A stretch of 64,000 bases of DNA from Nitrospirales bacterium (GTDB lineage: Bacteria > Nitrospirota > Nitrospiria > Nitrospirales > UBA8639). The translations under genes were made by a program, and so were the position numbers. The stretch spans positions 1-64,000 of the forward strand of contig JAJDBP010000021.1 of NCBI GenBank assembly GCA_029261295.1, written 5' to 3'. Below are positions 14,849 to 23,207 of the stretch, piece by piece (positions within the stretch are counted from its first letter, which is position 1; every line of letters starts with the position of its first letter). Below the pieces are notes generated by a model that did not search any database, was not told where the DNA came from, and saw only the letters and a program-made list of their open reading frames with translations.

Positions 14849-17824
14849 CTATTTCTTTGTCAGGGATGGTTTGGCTCGGATTCTTTCACGGGATTTCTTT
14901 TCTTTGTAGTGATGGCCATTACGGAATTTCGGCTTGGCGTCAGTCTTGGGTCGAGCCTCAGTCCCTGTTGCTAATAATGGCTTTTTGGTCTCGTTTTGGA
15001 GTCCTGGTTCATCACCCACTAACCCGGGTTGCGCCTGGTTTCCTTCTCTGTTGCCAGGCAAATGATTGAGTAAATGATTTAAGATTTCCGTTGGACTTCG
15101 CTGTGATGTCGAACTCACCACTCCGGTCAACAAGTTGTCATCTGCTAGAATTTCCTCCTCCGTTCCTCCCGCCGCTATCTTTGAGAGAAAACGCGTGATG
15201 ATTTGCGCGTCCGTAAGTGCTTTCACCACCCCGTCGCCATCCACGTCTACTAAGCTCAGCCGCACGGGTTCCAGGTGCGTGGCGATGGCTTCGGCATTTG
15301 CACGGATGGCCGTGGAACCGATTAGCCCATCGATCATGGCCGTTCCTCGGAGCCCCAAGGCCCATCGTGTGAGTATGCCCGCATCTCGTGTGTCCGCGAT
15401 TTCATTGCCATCCACATCCCACGTCACCAGCGGCCCTGGTGGAGTGCTTGGCAACCCTCTTATCTCTAGGTCATCAATTAGGATATCCGTAGTTTCATCA
15501 TTGAAGGTCTTTTTATTGTTAAAGGTGCCGATGGTAATAGTATGGGGACCAGCTGGTAGTAGGCCAAGTGGAATAATCACTGGAATCCAATTAGTGGTTT
15601 GAGCCAAACCTCCGTTTCCGTCTCCTACCAACTGCGCCAAAATTTCCGTGTTATTCAGGCCTTTTAACTGGCCATTCACAGATAAGAGGGCTTCGCTCAA
15701 TTCGTCTTGTTCGTAGGTGGATGATTGATTCAGCTTAAATCGAAAGGCGATGGTGAGGGTATGTGGCTGCTCGAGTGTGAATGTACGCTCCCAGCCACCT
15801 GACATACCGTCAATATCAGTATCATCAAGGCCCCCAAGTTGGATTCGAAGGCCACCATCAGAGAATCCTTGTTGCGGCTCAAATGTCCCTTGTGCATATT
15901 GTGGCTGTAGAGTATTTCGGAAAGCATCGTCCCTATAACTAAACCCATCCATACCGCTTTCAAAATGTGCCTCTAAGAGAATGGGTCCGGGATTGTCAGC
16001 CGTGACCGTTAACATGATGGTAGCAGCAGTTGTTTTCCCAGCCTGGTCGGTAGTTGAGGCACTGATGGTGTGAAGACCAGGTGTCAATTCAATCGAGAAG
16101 GCTCCACCTGTTCCAATTTGACCGTCTAGATTTGAGGCCCACACGAGAGTAGCTGTTAGGTCTCCATCTTCGGCATCTTGCGCTAGCCCGACAAAGGTGA
16201 TGGTTTGGTTACCAAAAACAAATTCTCCATTTTGGGGTTGATCTATCGTGACGAGAGGGGCAGAGTTATCAATCGTAATAGTTCCTTGAGTGATGTTATT
16301 GCTGAGGTTCAGGTCATTGTCCGCGAAGACGGTGGCAACCAGGATAAATGATTCGAGTGATGCACCATTCAACGTCAGTGTGATCACACGTTCTGCACCC
16401 GCAGGAATGGTATTGAGTATACAAGTAGCTGTGGAGGTACCTATTCCAGTACAACTTCCAGAGTTGGTAACAACATTTTCTAATGTTAGCCCGTTGGGTA
16501 TGGAAATCTCCACTCTGGCATTGAAGGCTGAGGCCTGCCCGTTGTTTGTGACAGATAAGACCGAAGAAAAAGATTGTCCTAAAGGAGCGATCTGTGGAGT
16601 GGTTTGGAAGCGAGGTTGAAGGTCGGCCTGATCGACGTTAATAAAAGTGATGCACGAGGCACCATCGACCACTGGCTGCATGCTGTTCACACTGCAGGGT
16701 GAAAACTGGTCACTGCCGTTTAAGAAGGGATTCATCAGAAACGTGCCCGGGGTGCTGGCACAGGGCGAACCGCCTTCATTGTCATGGTCGGCCCCAAAGT
16801 TGTGTCCCAGTTCATGCGCGACGGTGAGGGCCCCCGCCGTTCCGGTCCCGGTGATTTGGTTAATACCTGTCCCAAATCGAGCACTACACAATGAACTGAG
16901 ATATGCTCTGCCCACCGTACTGCCATTGAAATTTTTCCCAGAAAAGAGGTGCGCTAATCCAGGATGGTCAAATGATGATGAGTTGGTGAAAAGACCAAAT
17001 TGATTGAGCAGGACTCCGCTGTCCGTTGAAGTCAGGTTGCCATTGTTTTGTAATGCGAGTACATCGACCAGACTGATTTGCACGCCGAGTTGTTCCGAGA
17101 AGATGCCATCGACCACGTTCATGCGCGCGATGGCAGCTGCATCGGGATCAGCATTCAGATTGTTAAATTCCTGATCGGTGACTACGGTCATGTCGATGTT
17201 GCGCGTGGCTCCTAATGCAGACAGGCTGACCCGCTCTTCAAGTTCTTCCATCAAGGCCCCAAAGCTGGTCATAGGGTGATCCGAAGCACTCAGCCCACAG
17301 GTTCGGTTGCCTAAATCCCGAGTGTCTGAGAGACGATAGATGGCATGTCCGGATGAGGGTCGAGCGGGCTTCGTTTGTAATGCAGGAGCCATGGCGGACA
17401 TGGGATCGATAATATAAGCTTCCTGTCCATCCCAGATCATGCCAGACCATTGGCGTCTGACACGGGTTAGCCGAACCCAGGAATCGGGGATGCCTTCGAG
17501 TGTGCCGCGATAAAACCTGAGACTTTTGTTAAGGCGTTGACGCTTCTGTTTGGGGATTTTGGAAATAAGGCGCGTATTGGCTTGCAGGGAAACACGAAAC
17601 GGTTTACCAAATGCATCAAATGACCAGATCAAAATTGAAGATTTTTCAATGGGAGGAAATTGTGGGGCCTGGAAAGCAATCCTGGGTAATTTCTCGAAAT
17701 ACAAAATTTCAAAGGGTTTGCTTTTTGACATTTCTGTGGAGGATTCTTGCGATTGCCCAAATGAAGCATTGGCGAAGATCAAGGTACAAATCAATGTCAA
17801 GAAGACCCTAGAAACCTGCTTCAT
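14849..17824 (-). CDS. Secreted reprolysin-type metalloprotease with CARDB/DUF11-like, Ig-like and dockerin-like parts
   Basis: A 991-residue exported protein. I use the Met at 17824 because a GGAGG box lies seven bases upstream and a signal peptide (VFLTLICTLIFANASFG) follows at once; the frame is open further up. Order: propeptide-like region, catalytic domain with zinc motif HELGHNFGADHD (about residue 336; HEXXHXXGXXHD of metzincins/M12B), a domain of repeats like CARDB/DUF11 (QPRFQTTPQ onwards), an Ig-like domain, a jelly-roll-like segment, then two calcium-loop repeats (DVDGNEIADTRDAGILTRW and DVDGDGVVKALTDAQIITRF) like type I dockerin. The tail is strongly basic. It probably acts outside the cell; cohesin partners are not visible here. 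Confidence 0.8.
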   Translation of the reverse strand: MKQVSRVFLTLICTLIFANASFGQSQESSTEMSKSKPFEILYFEKLPRIAFQAPQFPPIEKSSILIWSFDAFGKPFRVSLQANTRLISKIPKQKRQRLNKSLRFYRGTLEGIPDSWVRLTRVRRQWSGMIWDGQEAYIIDPMSAMAPALQTKPARPSSGHAIYRLSDTRDLGNRTCGLSASDHPMTSFGALMEELEERVSLSALGATRNIDMTVVTDQEFNNLNADPDAAAIARMNVVDGIFSEQLGVQISLVDVLALQNNGNLTSTDSGVLLNQFGLFTNSSSFDHPGLAHLFSGKNFNGSTVGRAYLSSLCSARFGTGINQITGTGTAGALTVAHELGHNFGADHDNEGGSPCASTPGTFLMNPFLNGSDQFSPCSVNSMQPVVDGASCITFINVDQADLQPRFQTTPQIAPLGQSFSSVLSVTNNGQASAFNARVEISIPNGLTLENVVTNSGSCTGIGTSTATCILNTIPAGAERVITLTLNGASLESFILVATVFADNDLNLSNNITQGTITIDNSAPLVTIDQPQNGEFVFGNQTITFVGLAQDAEDGDLTATLVWASNLDGQIGTGGAFSIELTPGLHTISASTTDQAGKTTAATIMLTVTADNPGPILLEAHFESGMDGFSYRDDAFRNTLQPQYAQGTFEPQQGFSDGGLRIQLGGLDDTDIDGMSGGWERTFTLEQPHTLTIAFRFKLNQSSTYEQDELSEALLSVNGQLKGLNNTEILAQLVGDGNGGLAQTTNWIPVIIPLGLLPAGPHTITIGTFNNKKTFNDETTDILIDDLEIRGLPSTPPGPLVTWDVDGNEIADTRDAGILTRWALGLRGTAMIDGLIGSTAIRANAEAIATHLEPVRLSLVDVDGDGVVKALTDAQIITRFLSKIAAGGTEEEILADDNLLTGVVSSTSQRSPTEILNHLLNHLPGNREGNQAQPGLVGDEPGLQNETKKPLLATGTEARPKTDAKPKFRNGHHYKEKKSRERIRAKPSLTKK

Positions 17825-17899
17825 GAGAATTCCTCCACAGAAATTTTGGGAGATAAACGCGAAATGGTGCTGGTGGGCGGTATACCTTGCCGGATACAA

Positions 17900-18408
17900 G
17901 CAAAAAAAATGCCATCTAAGGTCTCTTTGAGGGAAGGTCTACATGCACTGTTTTTTTGTCAGTCTTGTCCATATTGAGATGGCTCACCACTTCTATTCCA
18001 AGTGTTTTGTGTAGGATACAACATGCAAAACAAGCGGAAGTGGAGGAAAATACATTCACCGGAATAGCTGGGAGTGAAATGAACGGGGAATGAATAGGAA
18101 ACGTAAAATGTTTGCATGGAATTGCCTAATGAATAGGCAGGAGAATCTTGAAACGACGTGTAAACAGAACGTTCAGGAGCCCAGAATATGCAGTAGCATT
18201 GGCGTTGGTGTCTAGACTTTTTCCGAAAGAATTTATCCTCTTAAGGGTTCATGTGTCTACTAACTGTACTGAATGGCCGGTCTTGAGGTATGTCTTACAA
18301 ATTAATGAATTGATAAAGTCGATCGAACGTCGAGATGGCTCTGAATAATTTGTCAGGGTTCTCGTTGGGCCGTCTACAGAAATTTTTCCCTTTTACTTTT
18401 TAAATACC
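17900..18408. other. Intergenic stretch, no convincing gene
   Basis: About 510 bp between the divergent metalloprotease and the truncated cobQ copy. A 66-codon frame from 18148 starts with TTG, has no ribosome-binding site and no recognisable features, so I do not call it. Confidence 0.4.
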
Positions 18409-18750
18409 ATGCAACGAGCCATTGCTATATTGGGTACAGGGTCGGATGTCGGGAAGAGTTTGGTGACGGCGGGTATCTGTCGCCTACTCTACCGGGTAGG
18501 AGTCAAGGTGGTCCCCTTAAAAGCACAAAATATGTCGTTGAATTCCTTTGTGACGCCTGAAGGGGGGGAGATGGGGCGTGCCCGGGTATTGCAAGCCCAA
18601 GCTTGTGGTCTTGCCCCTAGTGTCTTGATGAATCCAATTCTCCGTAAGCCAGAGGCTGATTGCAGATTTCAAGTCATTGTGCAAGGCAAGGTGTGGGAAC
18701 GGCATGAAGCGAGCGAAAATTTTGATCAAAAAGAAGTCCTTTGGAAATAA
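18409..18750 (+). pseudogene. Truncated cobQ copy (first 113 codons)
   Basis: It begins like cobyric acid synthase, including the P-loop GTGSDVGKS, and follows CobQ to residue 112 (VLWK), then hits TAA where the intact gene continues FVQSSYEEL. Sequence after the stop has no cobQ similarity. The copy is a mosaic: codons 1-37 differ from the intact gene at about a third of the bases, mostly third positions, while 18519-18747 is almost identical (by eye about 94%) to 20701-20929. It has no glutamine-amidotransferase domain and cannot make cobyric acid. Confidence 0.85.
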
Positions 18751-19599
18751 TGACTGCAGATGAAAATGGTTGAAGGAGGAGTGATTAATCTAACGGAATA
18801 ATTTTTTGCCATTAGGCTAAATTTCTGAATCTTTTTTTGAGTTTTGGAATAAGGAAATAATGATTTTCTGCAATTAAATCTTGTCAGGAATTTGAGGAAT
18901 GAGTCTTCGAAGTTCTTTCCTGCTTTCTATCTCCCTTTATCCGCACAAAAGTGTCCGAGTTTGGGCATTCCTTAGCTAGTTTCTCAAAAAATTACCAAAA
19001 GCCTGAGGTTCTTTCTCCGCTATTTTTTCGAGGCGACCTTGTTGATTCCATGTTTAAGCATGGAAGGCAATTGAAATTGCTTACCCAAAAAGAATCAAAA
19101 ATAAAGGAATAGATTTAACCAGTCGGCGAAGGTTTTGTTTCGATTGTATAGATTCTTGAAGGTTTCATTAAAAATTATTTATTTGCATACGGATTTATTA
19201 TGTTTTGTTTTTTAATTAAATAAGTGGTCAAAAAAAATCTTCTTTATAGGCACTTTGCTTACAAGAGAATAGTTTGCTCCCACCATCCTTCTGTCAGCAT
19301 TTTTCGTTAACTACTAACAATATTCATGAAAACCCACCATTTACTCTTTCAAATGCTGTACTTGATAACCTTTCCTACGTGCCTGGAAGAATATCGTCAA
19401 AATATTTAACAGGAAGGAAATGGGATACTTTTAATAAACTTCATAAAGTTACACCGTTGAACAACAACCCTTTCTAACTTGGCCAAAGAGTATTCATGTT
19501 TTCTATGGCATACCACTTGCTTTAAGCCTATGTGAATTGCAGATCTCGATGGAAATATTCAACGAGTTTTTATTGTAGTTTTACAAGAAGGAGGTTTTT
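18751..19599. other. AT-rich intergenic stretch
   Basis: About 850 bp of markedly AT-rich DNA with runs of T and A. A 67-codon frame at 19274 starts inside this AT-rich DNA without a ribosome-binding site and is not called. The last 30 bp carry the AAGGAGG box of the PEP-CTERM gene. The rest shows nothing I can name. Confidence 0.4.
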
Positions 19600-20340
19600 A
19601 TGAATGGTCTACAGAAAAGATTGCTAGGGGCAACTGCTGCTCTAGTGCTTGGGTTGAGCATTGCCATTCCTCAGGCTCAGGCTGATTTTATCATTCGTGT
19701 TACTGATATCACAGCTGGGACGCCATCAGAGGTTGTGACGGATAACTTGGCTGGTGATACCAACGGCACTTTGGGCTTGATTAATACGACTTTTTCCACA
19801 ACCAATTTTAGTATTGTGACAACAATTGGAACTTCCAAGCCTCTTGGGGGAAATTCCGATTCTTTGGCTCGCATCGATTTGTTGAATGTGAATGTGACTG
19901 GTCTTAATGGTGGAGGGACGTTATTAGTCGAAATTACCGACACAGATTTTGCCTTAAATAGTCCAGCGGGAATTGGCTCAATGATAGGGTCTATTGGGGG
20001 GACGCTTGGGTTGAATGCAAATACACTGACCGCTCAATATTTTTATGATCCTAATAATGCTGAATTTGGGGTGGGTGGTACCAGTCTTACCTCAAACCTT
20101 TTCTCAGGTCCAGGTGGATTTTCTCAGGATCTTGGTCCTATTCAGGTGAATGGTGTGACCGGACCGTTCTCGATGACGCAAGCTATCACAATTACCATGG
20201 TTGGGAATGACATTATTTCCTATGATTCTGATCAAATGGTGAACGCAGTTCCTGAGCCAAGCTCTGTGTTGTTATTCGGTTCTGGTCTCGTAGGATTGGG
20301 TTACTTAGCACGACGGAAAAATCAAAAGGCATCAGCCTAA
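19600..20340 (+). CDS. PEP-CTERM sorting domain protein (246 aa)
   Basis: A signal peptide (residues about 6-28, ending PQAQA) precedes a beta-rich, Thr/Asn/Gly-rich body of about 190 residues without known domain, then the sorting tag VPEPSSVLLFGSGLVGLGYL and a basic end (ARRKNQK). An exosortase would recognise the tag; the mature protein is expected at the cell surface or in the matrix. It has a strong AAGGAGG box before ATG and an intrinsic terminator 45 bp after the stop, so it is a single-gene transcription unit. Codon use is AT-richer than in the neighbouring cobQ. Confidence 0.88.
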   Translation: MNGLQKRLLGATAALVLGLSIAIPQAQADFIIRVTDITAGTPSEVVTDNLAGDTNGTLGLINTTFSTTNFSIVTTIGTSKPLGGNSDSLARIDLLNVNVTGLNGGGTLLVEITDTDFALNSPAGIGSMIGSIGGTLGLNANTLTAQYFYDPNNAEFGVGGTSLTSNLFSGPGGFSQDLGPIQVNGVTGPFSMTQAITITMVGNDIISYDSDQMVNAVPEPSSVLLFGSGLVGLGYLARRKNQKASA

Positions 20341-20384
20341 TCCGTTTTCACATACTCTCCAGTTATTTTCACGAACTGGCAAAG

Positions 20385-20413
20385 AGGGTGGGGAGAAATC
20401 CTCACCCTTTTTT
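20385..20413 (+). terminator. Rho-independent terminator of the PEP-CTERM gene
   Basis: AGGGTGGGGA (20385-20394) pairs with TCCTCACCCT (20399-20408) with one G-T pair, 4-base loop, followed by a run of T (20408-20413). Confidence 0.85.
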
Positions 20414-20590
20414 GTGATGCGATTCCAGCGTTAAATTCCAATATCTCTCTGCTCCTTCATTGTTTCCTTATCCCTTTTAATCTAATGTAGTCTATTCTTC
20501 AATCCTTTTCTCATTTCATATTATGTCATTATAATCTTTATGGTGGAAATATTTTCTGCGGTTGGGCAGCCTTATGAAACCAAACAAGCA

Positions 20591-22132
20591 ATGAAACGTA
20601 CGTTGGCGATATTAGGAACCGGTTCAGACGTTGGGAAAAGTCTGATCGCTGCAGGGTTGTGCCGATTGATCTATCGTGCAGGTTTTAAGGTGGCCCCCTT
20701 TAAAGCACAAAATATGTCGTTGAATTCCTTTGTGACGCCTGAAGGGGGAGAGATGGGGCGTGCCCAGGTATTGCAAGCCCAGGCTTGTAGCCTTGCCCCT
20801 AGTGTCTTGATGAATCCAATTCTCCTTAAGCCAGAAGCTGATTGCAGATCCCAAGTCATTGTGCAAGGCAAGGTGTGGGAACGGCATGAAGCGAGCGAAT
20901 ATTTTGCTCAAAAATCCGTCCTTTGGAAATTTGTACAGTCAAGCTATGAAGAACTAGTGAAGATCTATGAAGTGATTGTGATCGAAGGCGCTGGGAGTGC
21001 GGCGGAAATGAATCTTCGAGATCGGGATATCGTCAATTGGCCGGTTGTAGAAATGGCTGACGCATCGGTGATTCTCGTGGCTGACATTGATCGGGGTGGC
21101 GTATTTGCACAGGTCATTGGAACGATGGATCTTTTGGCCACGAACGAACGGCGACGGGTGATTGGGATCGTGATTAATAAGTTTCGGGGTGACCTCACTT
21201 TATTTGATGATGGGATCAAAATTATTGAAGAACGCACCGGGGTGCCAGTGCTGGGTGTGGTGCCTTATCTGCGGAATTTGGAATTAGATCAGGAAGATAG
21301 CGTGGACATTGAGCGATTTCGTATGACCCCTTTTGGAGCAAAGACCGTAAATGTGGCGGTCGTGTTGTTGCCACACATGAGCAACTTTACAGATTTCAAT
21401 CAACTTGTCGCTGAGACGGATGTGGCACTTCGTTATGTCGGATCCCCCCAAGAACTTCATGGAGCGGATGTCGTCATTCTGCCAGGGAGTAAAACCACGA
21501 TTGAAGATTTGAACTATCTTCGGAAAGTAGGCTTCGAGCAAACGCTCTTGGCCCATGTGCAACGGGGTGGGGAAATATTGGGGATCTGTGGCGGGTTCCA
21601 GATGTTAGGAAATACCATTGCAGACCCACACCATGTTGAGACGGGCGGTTCGTCGAAAGGCTTAGGCTTGCTTGACGTTGAGACCGAATTACTTCCACAT
21701 AAGAAAACTGTGCAAGTTTGTGCCCAGTCTCTAGCCGCGTTTGCGGATCATAAATGTCTTGTTGAAGGCTACGAAATTCATATGGGACGTACAACTCGTG
21801 AGAAGACGGTATCACCCTGTTTTCAAATTCTCTCGGATGAGGCTCAACCTTCTTCAGGGCAAAGTACGCAAAGAGAAGATGGGGCGATGCGAACGGATGG
21901 GTTGGTGTGGGGAACCTACATTCATGGGGTATTCGATCAACCAGATTTTCGTCGCGAGTGGCTGAATCGCGTGCGTATTCGAAAAAATCTTCAAACACTT
22001 GACCTGAAAACATCTCAAGCCGTTTCCGAAAGATTAGTCCATGCTCTCGATCGCTGGGCCGATCATGTCAGTACGTACCTGAATATGAAGCCTATCTTGG
22101 CCTCTATCCGAAGATTGCCAAAGGGATCCTAA
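20591..22132 (+). CDS. cobQ: Cobyric acid synthase (glutamine-hydrolysing)
   Basis: A 513-residue enzyme that amidates the b, d, e and g side chains of adenosylcobyrinic acid a,c-diamide, giving adenosylcobyric acid. The N-terminal ATPase half has the P-loop GTGSDVGKS and [20 protein letters not shown]. The C-terminal class I amidotransferase half has the catalytic Cys in GICGGFQMLGNT and a conserved HMGRT and YIHGVFD. Length matches the family. I start at Met 20591, matching the start of the truncated copy at 18409; the frame is open from 20540. It lies 0.8 kb before the first B12 riboswitch and is not preceded by one itself. Confidence 0.93.
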   Translation: MKRTLAILGTGSDVGKSLIAAGLCRLIYRAGFKVAPFKAQNMSLNSFVTPEGGEMGRAQVLQAQACSLAPSVLMNPILLKPEADCRSQVIVQGKVWERHEASEYFAQKSVLWKFVQSSYEELVKIYEVIVIEGAGSAAEMNLRDRDIVNWPVVEMADASVILVADIDRGGVFAQVIGTMDLLATNERRRVIGIVINKFRGDLTLFDDGIKIIEERTGVPVLGVVPYLRNLELDQEDSVDIERFRMTPFGAKTVNVAVVLLPHMSNFTDFNQLVAETDVALRYVGSPQELHGADVVILPGSKTTIEDLNYLRKVGFEQTLLAHVQRGGEILGICGGFQMLGNTIADPHHVETGGSSKGLGLLDVETELLPHKKTVQVCAQSLAAFADHKCLVEGYEIHMGRTTREKTVSPCFQILSDEAQPSSGQSTQREDGAMRTDGLVWGTYIHGVFDQPDFRREWLNRVRIRKNLQTLDLKTSQAVSERLVHALDRWADHVSTYLNMKPILASIRRLPKGS

Positions 22133-22315
22133 TAAATTTTTGTTAAATAGTTGAAAGTGAAGACTTCGTGAGCCGTTGCTCTGGTCTTTGTTTCCCCAGA
22201 AAAACCGTTTGTGCAAGTGTAATACGACAAATTATTTGCGGGAAAGAAAAAGCATTTTGCCATACCATTTGAAGTTCTCTTGCGTATCATCTGTCAATTT
22301 CCAAGGAGGTTACTT

Positions 22316-22849
22316 ATGAAGCCAGTATTGGCGGTCTTCCTTTCTTTTGTAGTGTTGTCTGCCTGTGGAGGAGGCAGTGCTCGCTTAGGGACGCCTGTCA
22401 CACTCCCTCCTGGTCCAATCACGATTCAAAATACTGTACCGTTTATCCCAGGAAATCACATCGCCAATAATATCAAACAGGAATGTGATCTTAATTCACA
22501 ACTTTCTGTCTTTATTAAGGAATATGCAACTGAGAACGCAGTAGAGCTGCGAGGGGTTGACGCTCTCGATACGAGCGAGCCTGGGAATGTCCTAAAAATT
22601 GAAATTACGCATTCAGTAAGTCAGGGCAATGCCTTCATTGGACACCGAAAATATACAGCTGTCCGAGGGGAACTATATGATAATGGAAAACTCTTGGCTT
22701 CTTTTACGGGTGCCAGGAATTCTGGAGGAGGGGCCTTTGCAGGATTTAAAGGTTCTTGCGCTGTCTTGGGACGAACGGTGAAGGCACTAGGAAAAGATAT
22801 CGCGACATGGTTGAAGCAGCCGTCTAACAATGCCCATTTAGGTGATTAG
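22316..22849 (+). CDS. DUF4410-like lipoprotein
   Basis: A 177-residue lipoprotein: short signal with lipobox LSAC (Cys about residue 17), then AARL-like linker and a DUF4410-type fold (VLKIEITHSVSQGNAFIGHR, ending in a GKDIATWLKQ helix). An AAGGAGG box precedes the ATG at 22316; an in-frame ATG-like start further up is not used. DUF4410 proteins are outer-membrane or periplasmic lipoproteins with no settled role. It sits between cobQ and the B12 transport genes, but nothing ties it to cobamides. Confidence 0.7.
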   Translation: MKPVLAVFLSFVVLSACGGGSARLGTPVTLPPGPITIQNTVPFIPGNHIANNIKQECDLNSQLSVFIKEYATENAVELRGVDALDTSEPGNVLKIEITHSVSQGNAFIGHRKYTAVRGELYDNGKLLASFTGARNSGGGAFAGFKGSCAVLGRTVKALGKDIATWLKQPSNNAHLGD

Positions 22850-22921
22850 TATCAGTATGGAAAATGCGTTCTTTGTGATTAATTGTCCTAAGTTGACAAT
22901 AAGGGGGTCAGCTTCCTATTG

Positions 22922-23110
22922 TCACCTCCAACATATTTACGGAACGGATGAAGGGAAGCGGGTGTGAATCCCGCGTGGTCCCGCCGCTGTAACTGGGGAC
23001 GCCCCCCGCAATGCCACTGTTTCTCTTGAACGAATAGGAATGGGAAGGCGTGGGTGGTCGGCCAGCACTTTAGATGCTGAGCTCCAGAAGCCAGAATACC
23101 TCGTTTGTTC
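22922..23110 (+). promoter_or_regulatory. Cobalamin riboswitch 1 (upstream of btuF)
   Basis: The conserved B12-aptamer core is plain: GGGAAGCGGGTGTGAATCCC, then CGCGTGGTCCCGCCGCTGTAA, and the closing element AGAAGCCAGAATACC near 23085-23100. A perfect 10-bp terminator follows (23168-23196), so the switch most likely works by ligand-induced transcription termination, lowering btuFCD expression when cobalamin is plentiful. Confidence 0.93.
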
Positions 23111-23167
23111 CAAGACCAATGTTCCCTCGTGGGCTGGGGAAATGGTGAGGATGAAGAAGCGGGTGCA

Positions 23168-23207
23168 ATCCTCAAGGTTGATGAAGCCTTGAGGATTTTT
23201 TTATTTT
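23168..23207 (+). terminator. Riboswitch-1 expression platform (intrinsic terminator)
   Basis: ATCCTCAAGG (23168-23177) pairs perfectly with CCTTGAGGAT (23187-23196), followed by TTTTTTTATTTT. It stands between the B12 aptamer and btuF. Confidence 0.9.

Noticed and set aside
18148-18348. 66-codon frame upstream of the truncated cobQ
   Set aside because: TTG start, no ribosome-binding site, no domain.
19274-19477. 67-codon frame in AT-rich gap
   Set aside because: Composition follows the AT-rich background, no ribosome-binding site, no recognisable motif.
21474-22013. 179-codon frame antisense to cobQ
   Set aside because: It lies wholly within the cobQ glutaminase domain coding sequence and has no recognisable domain.
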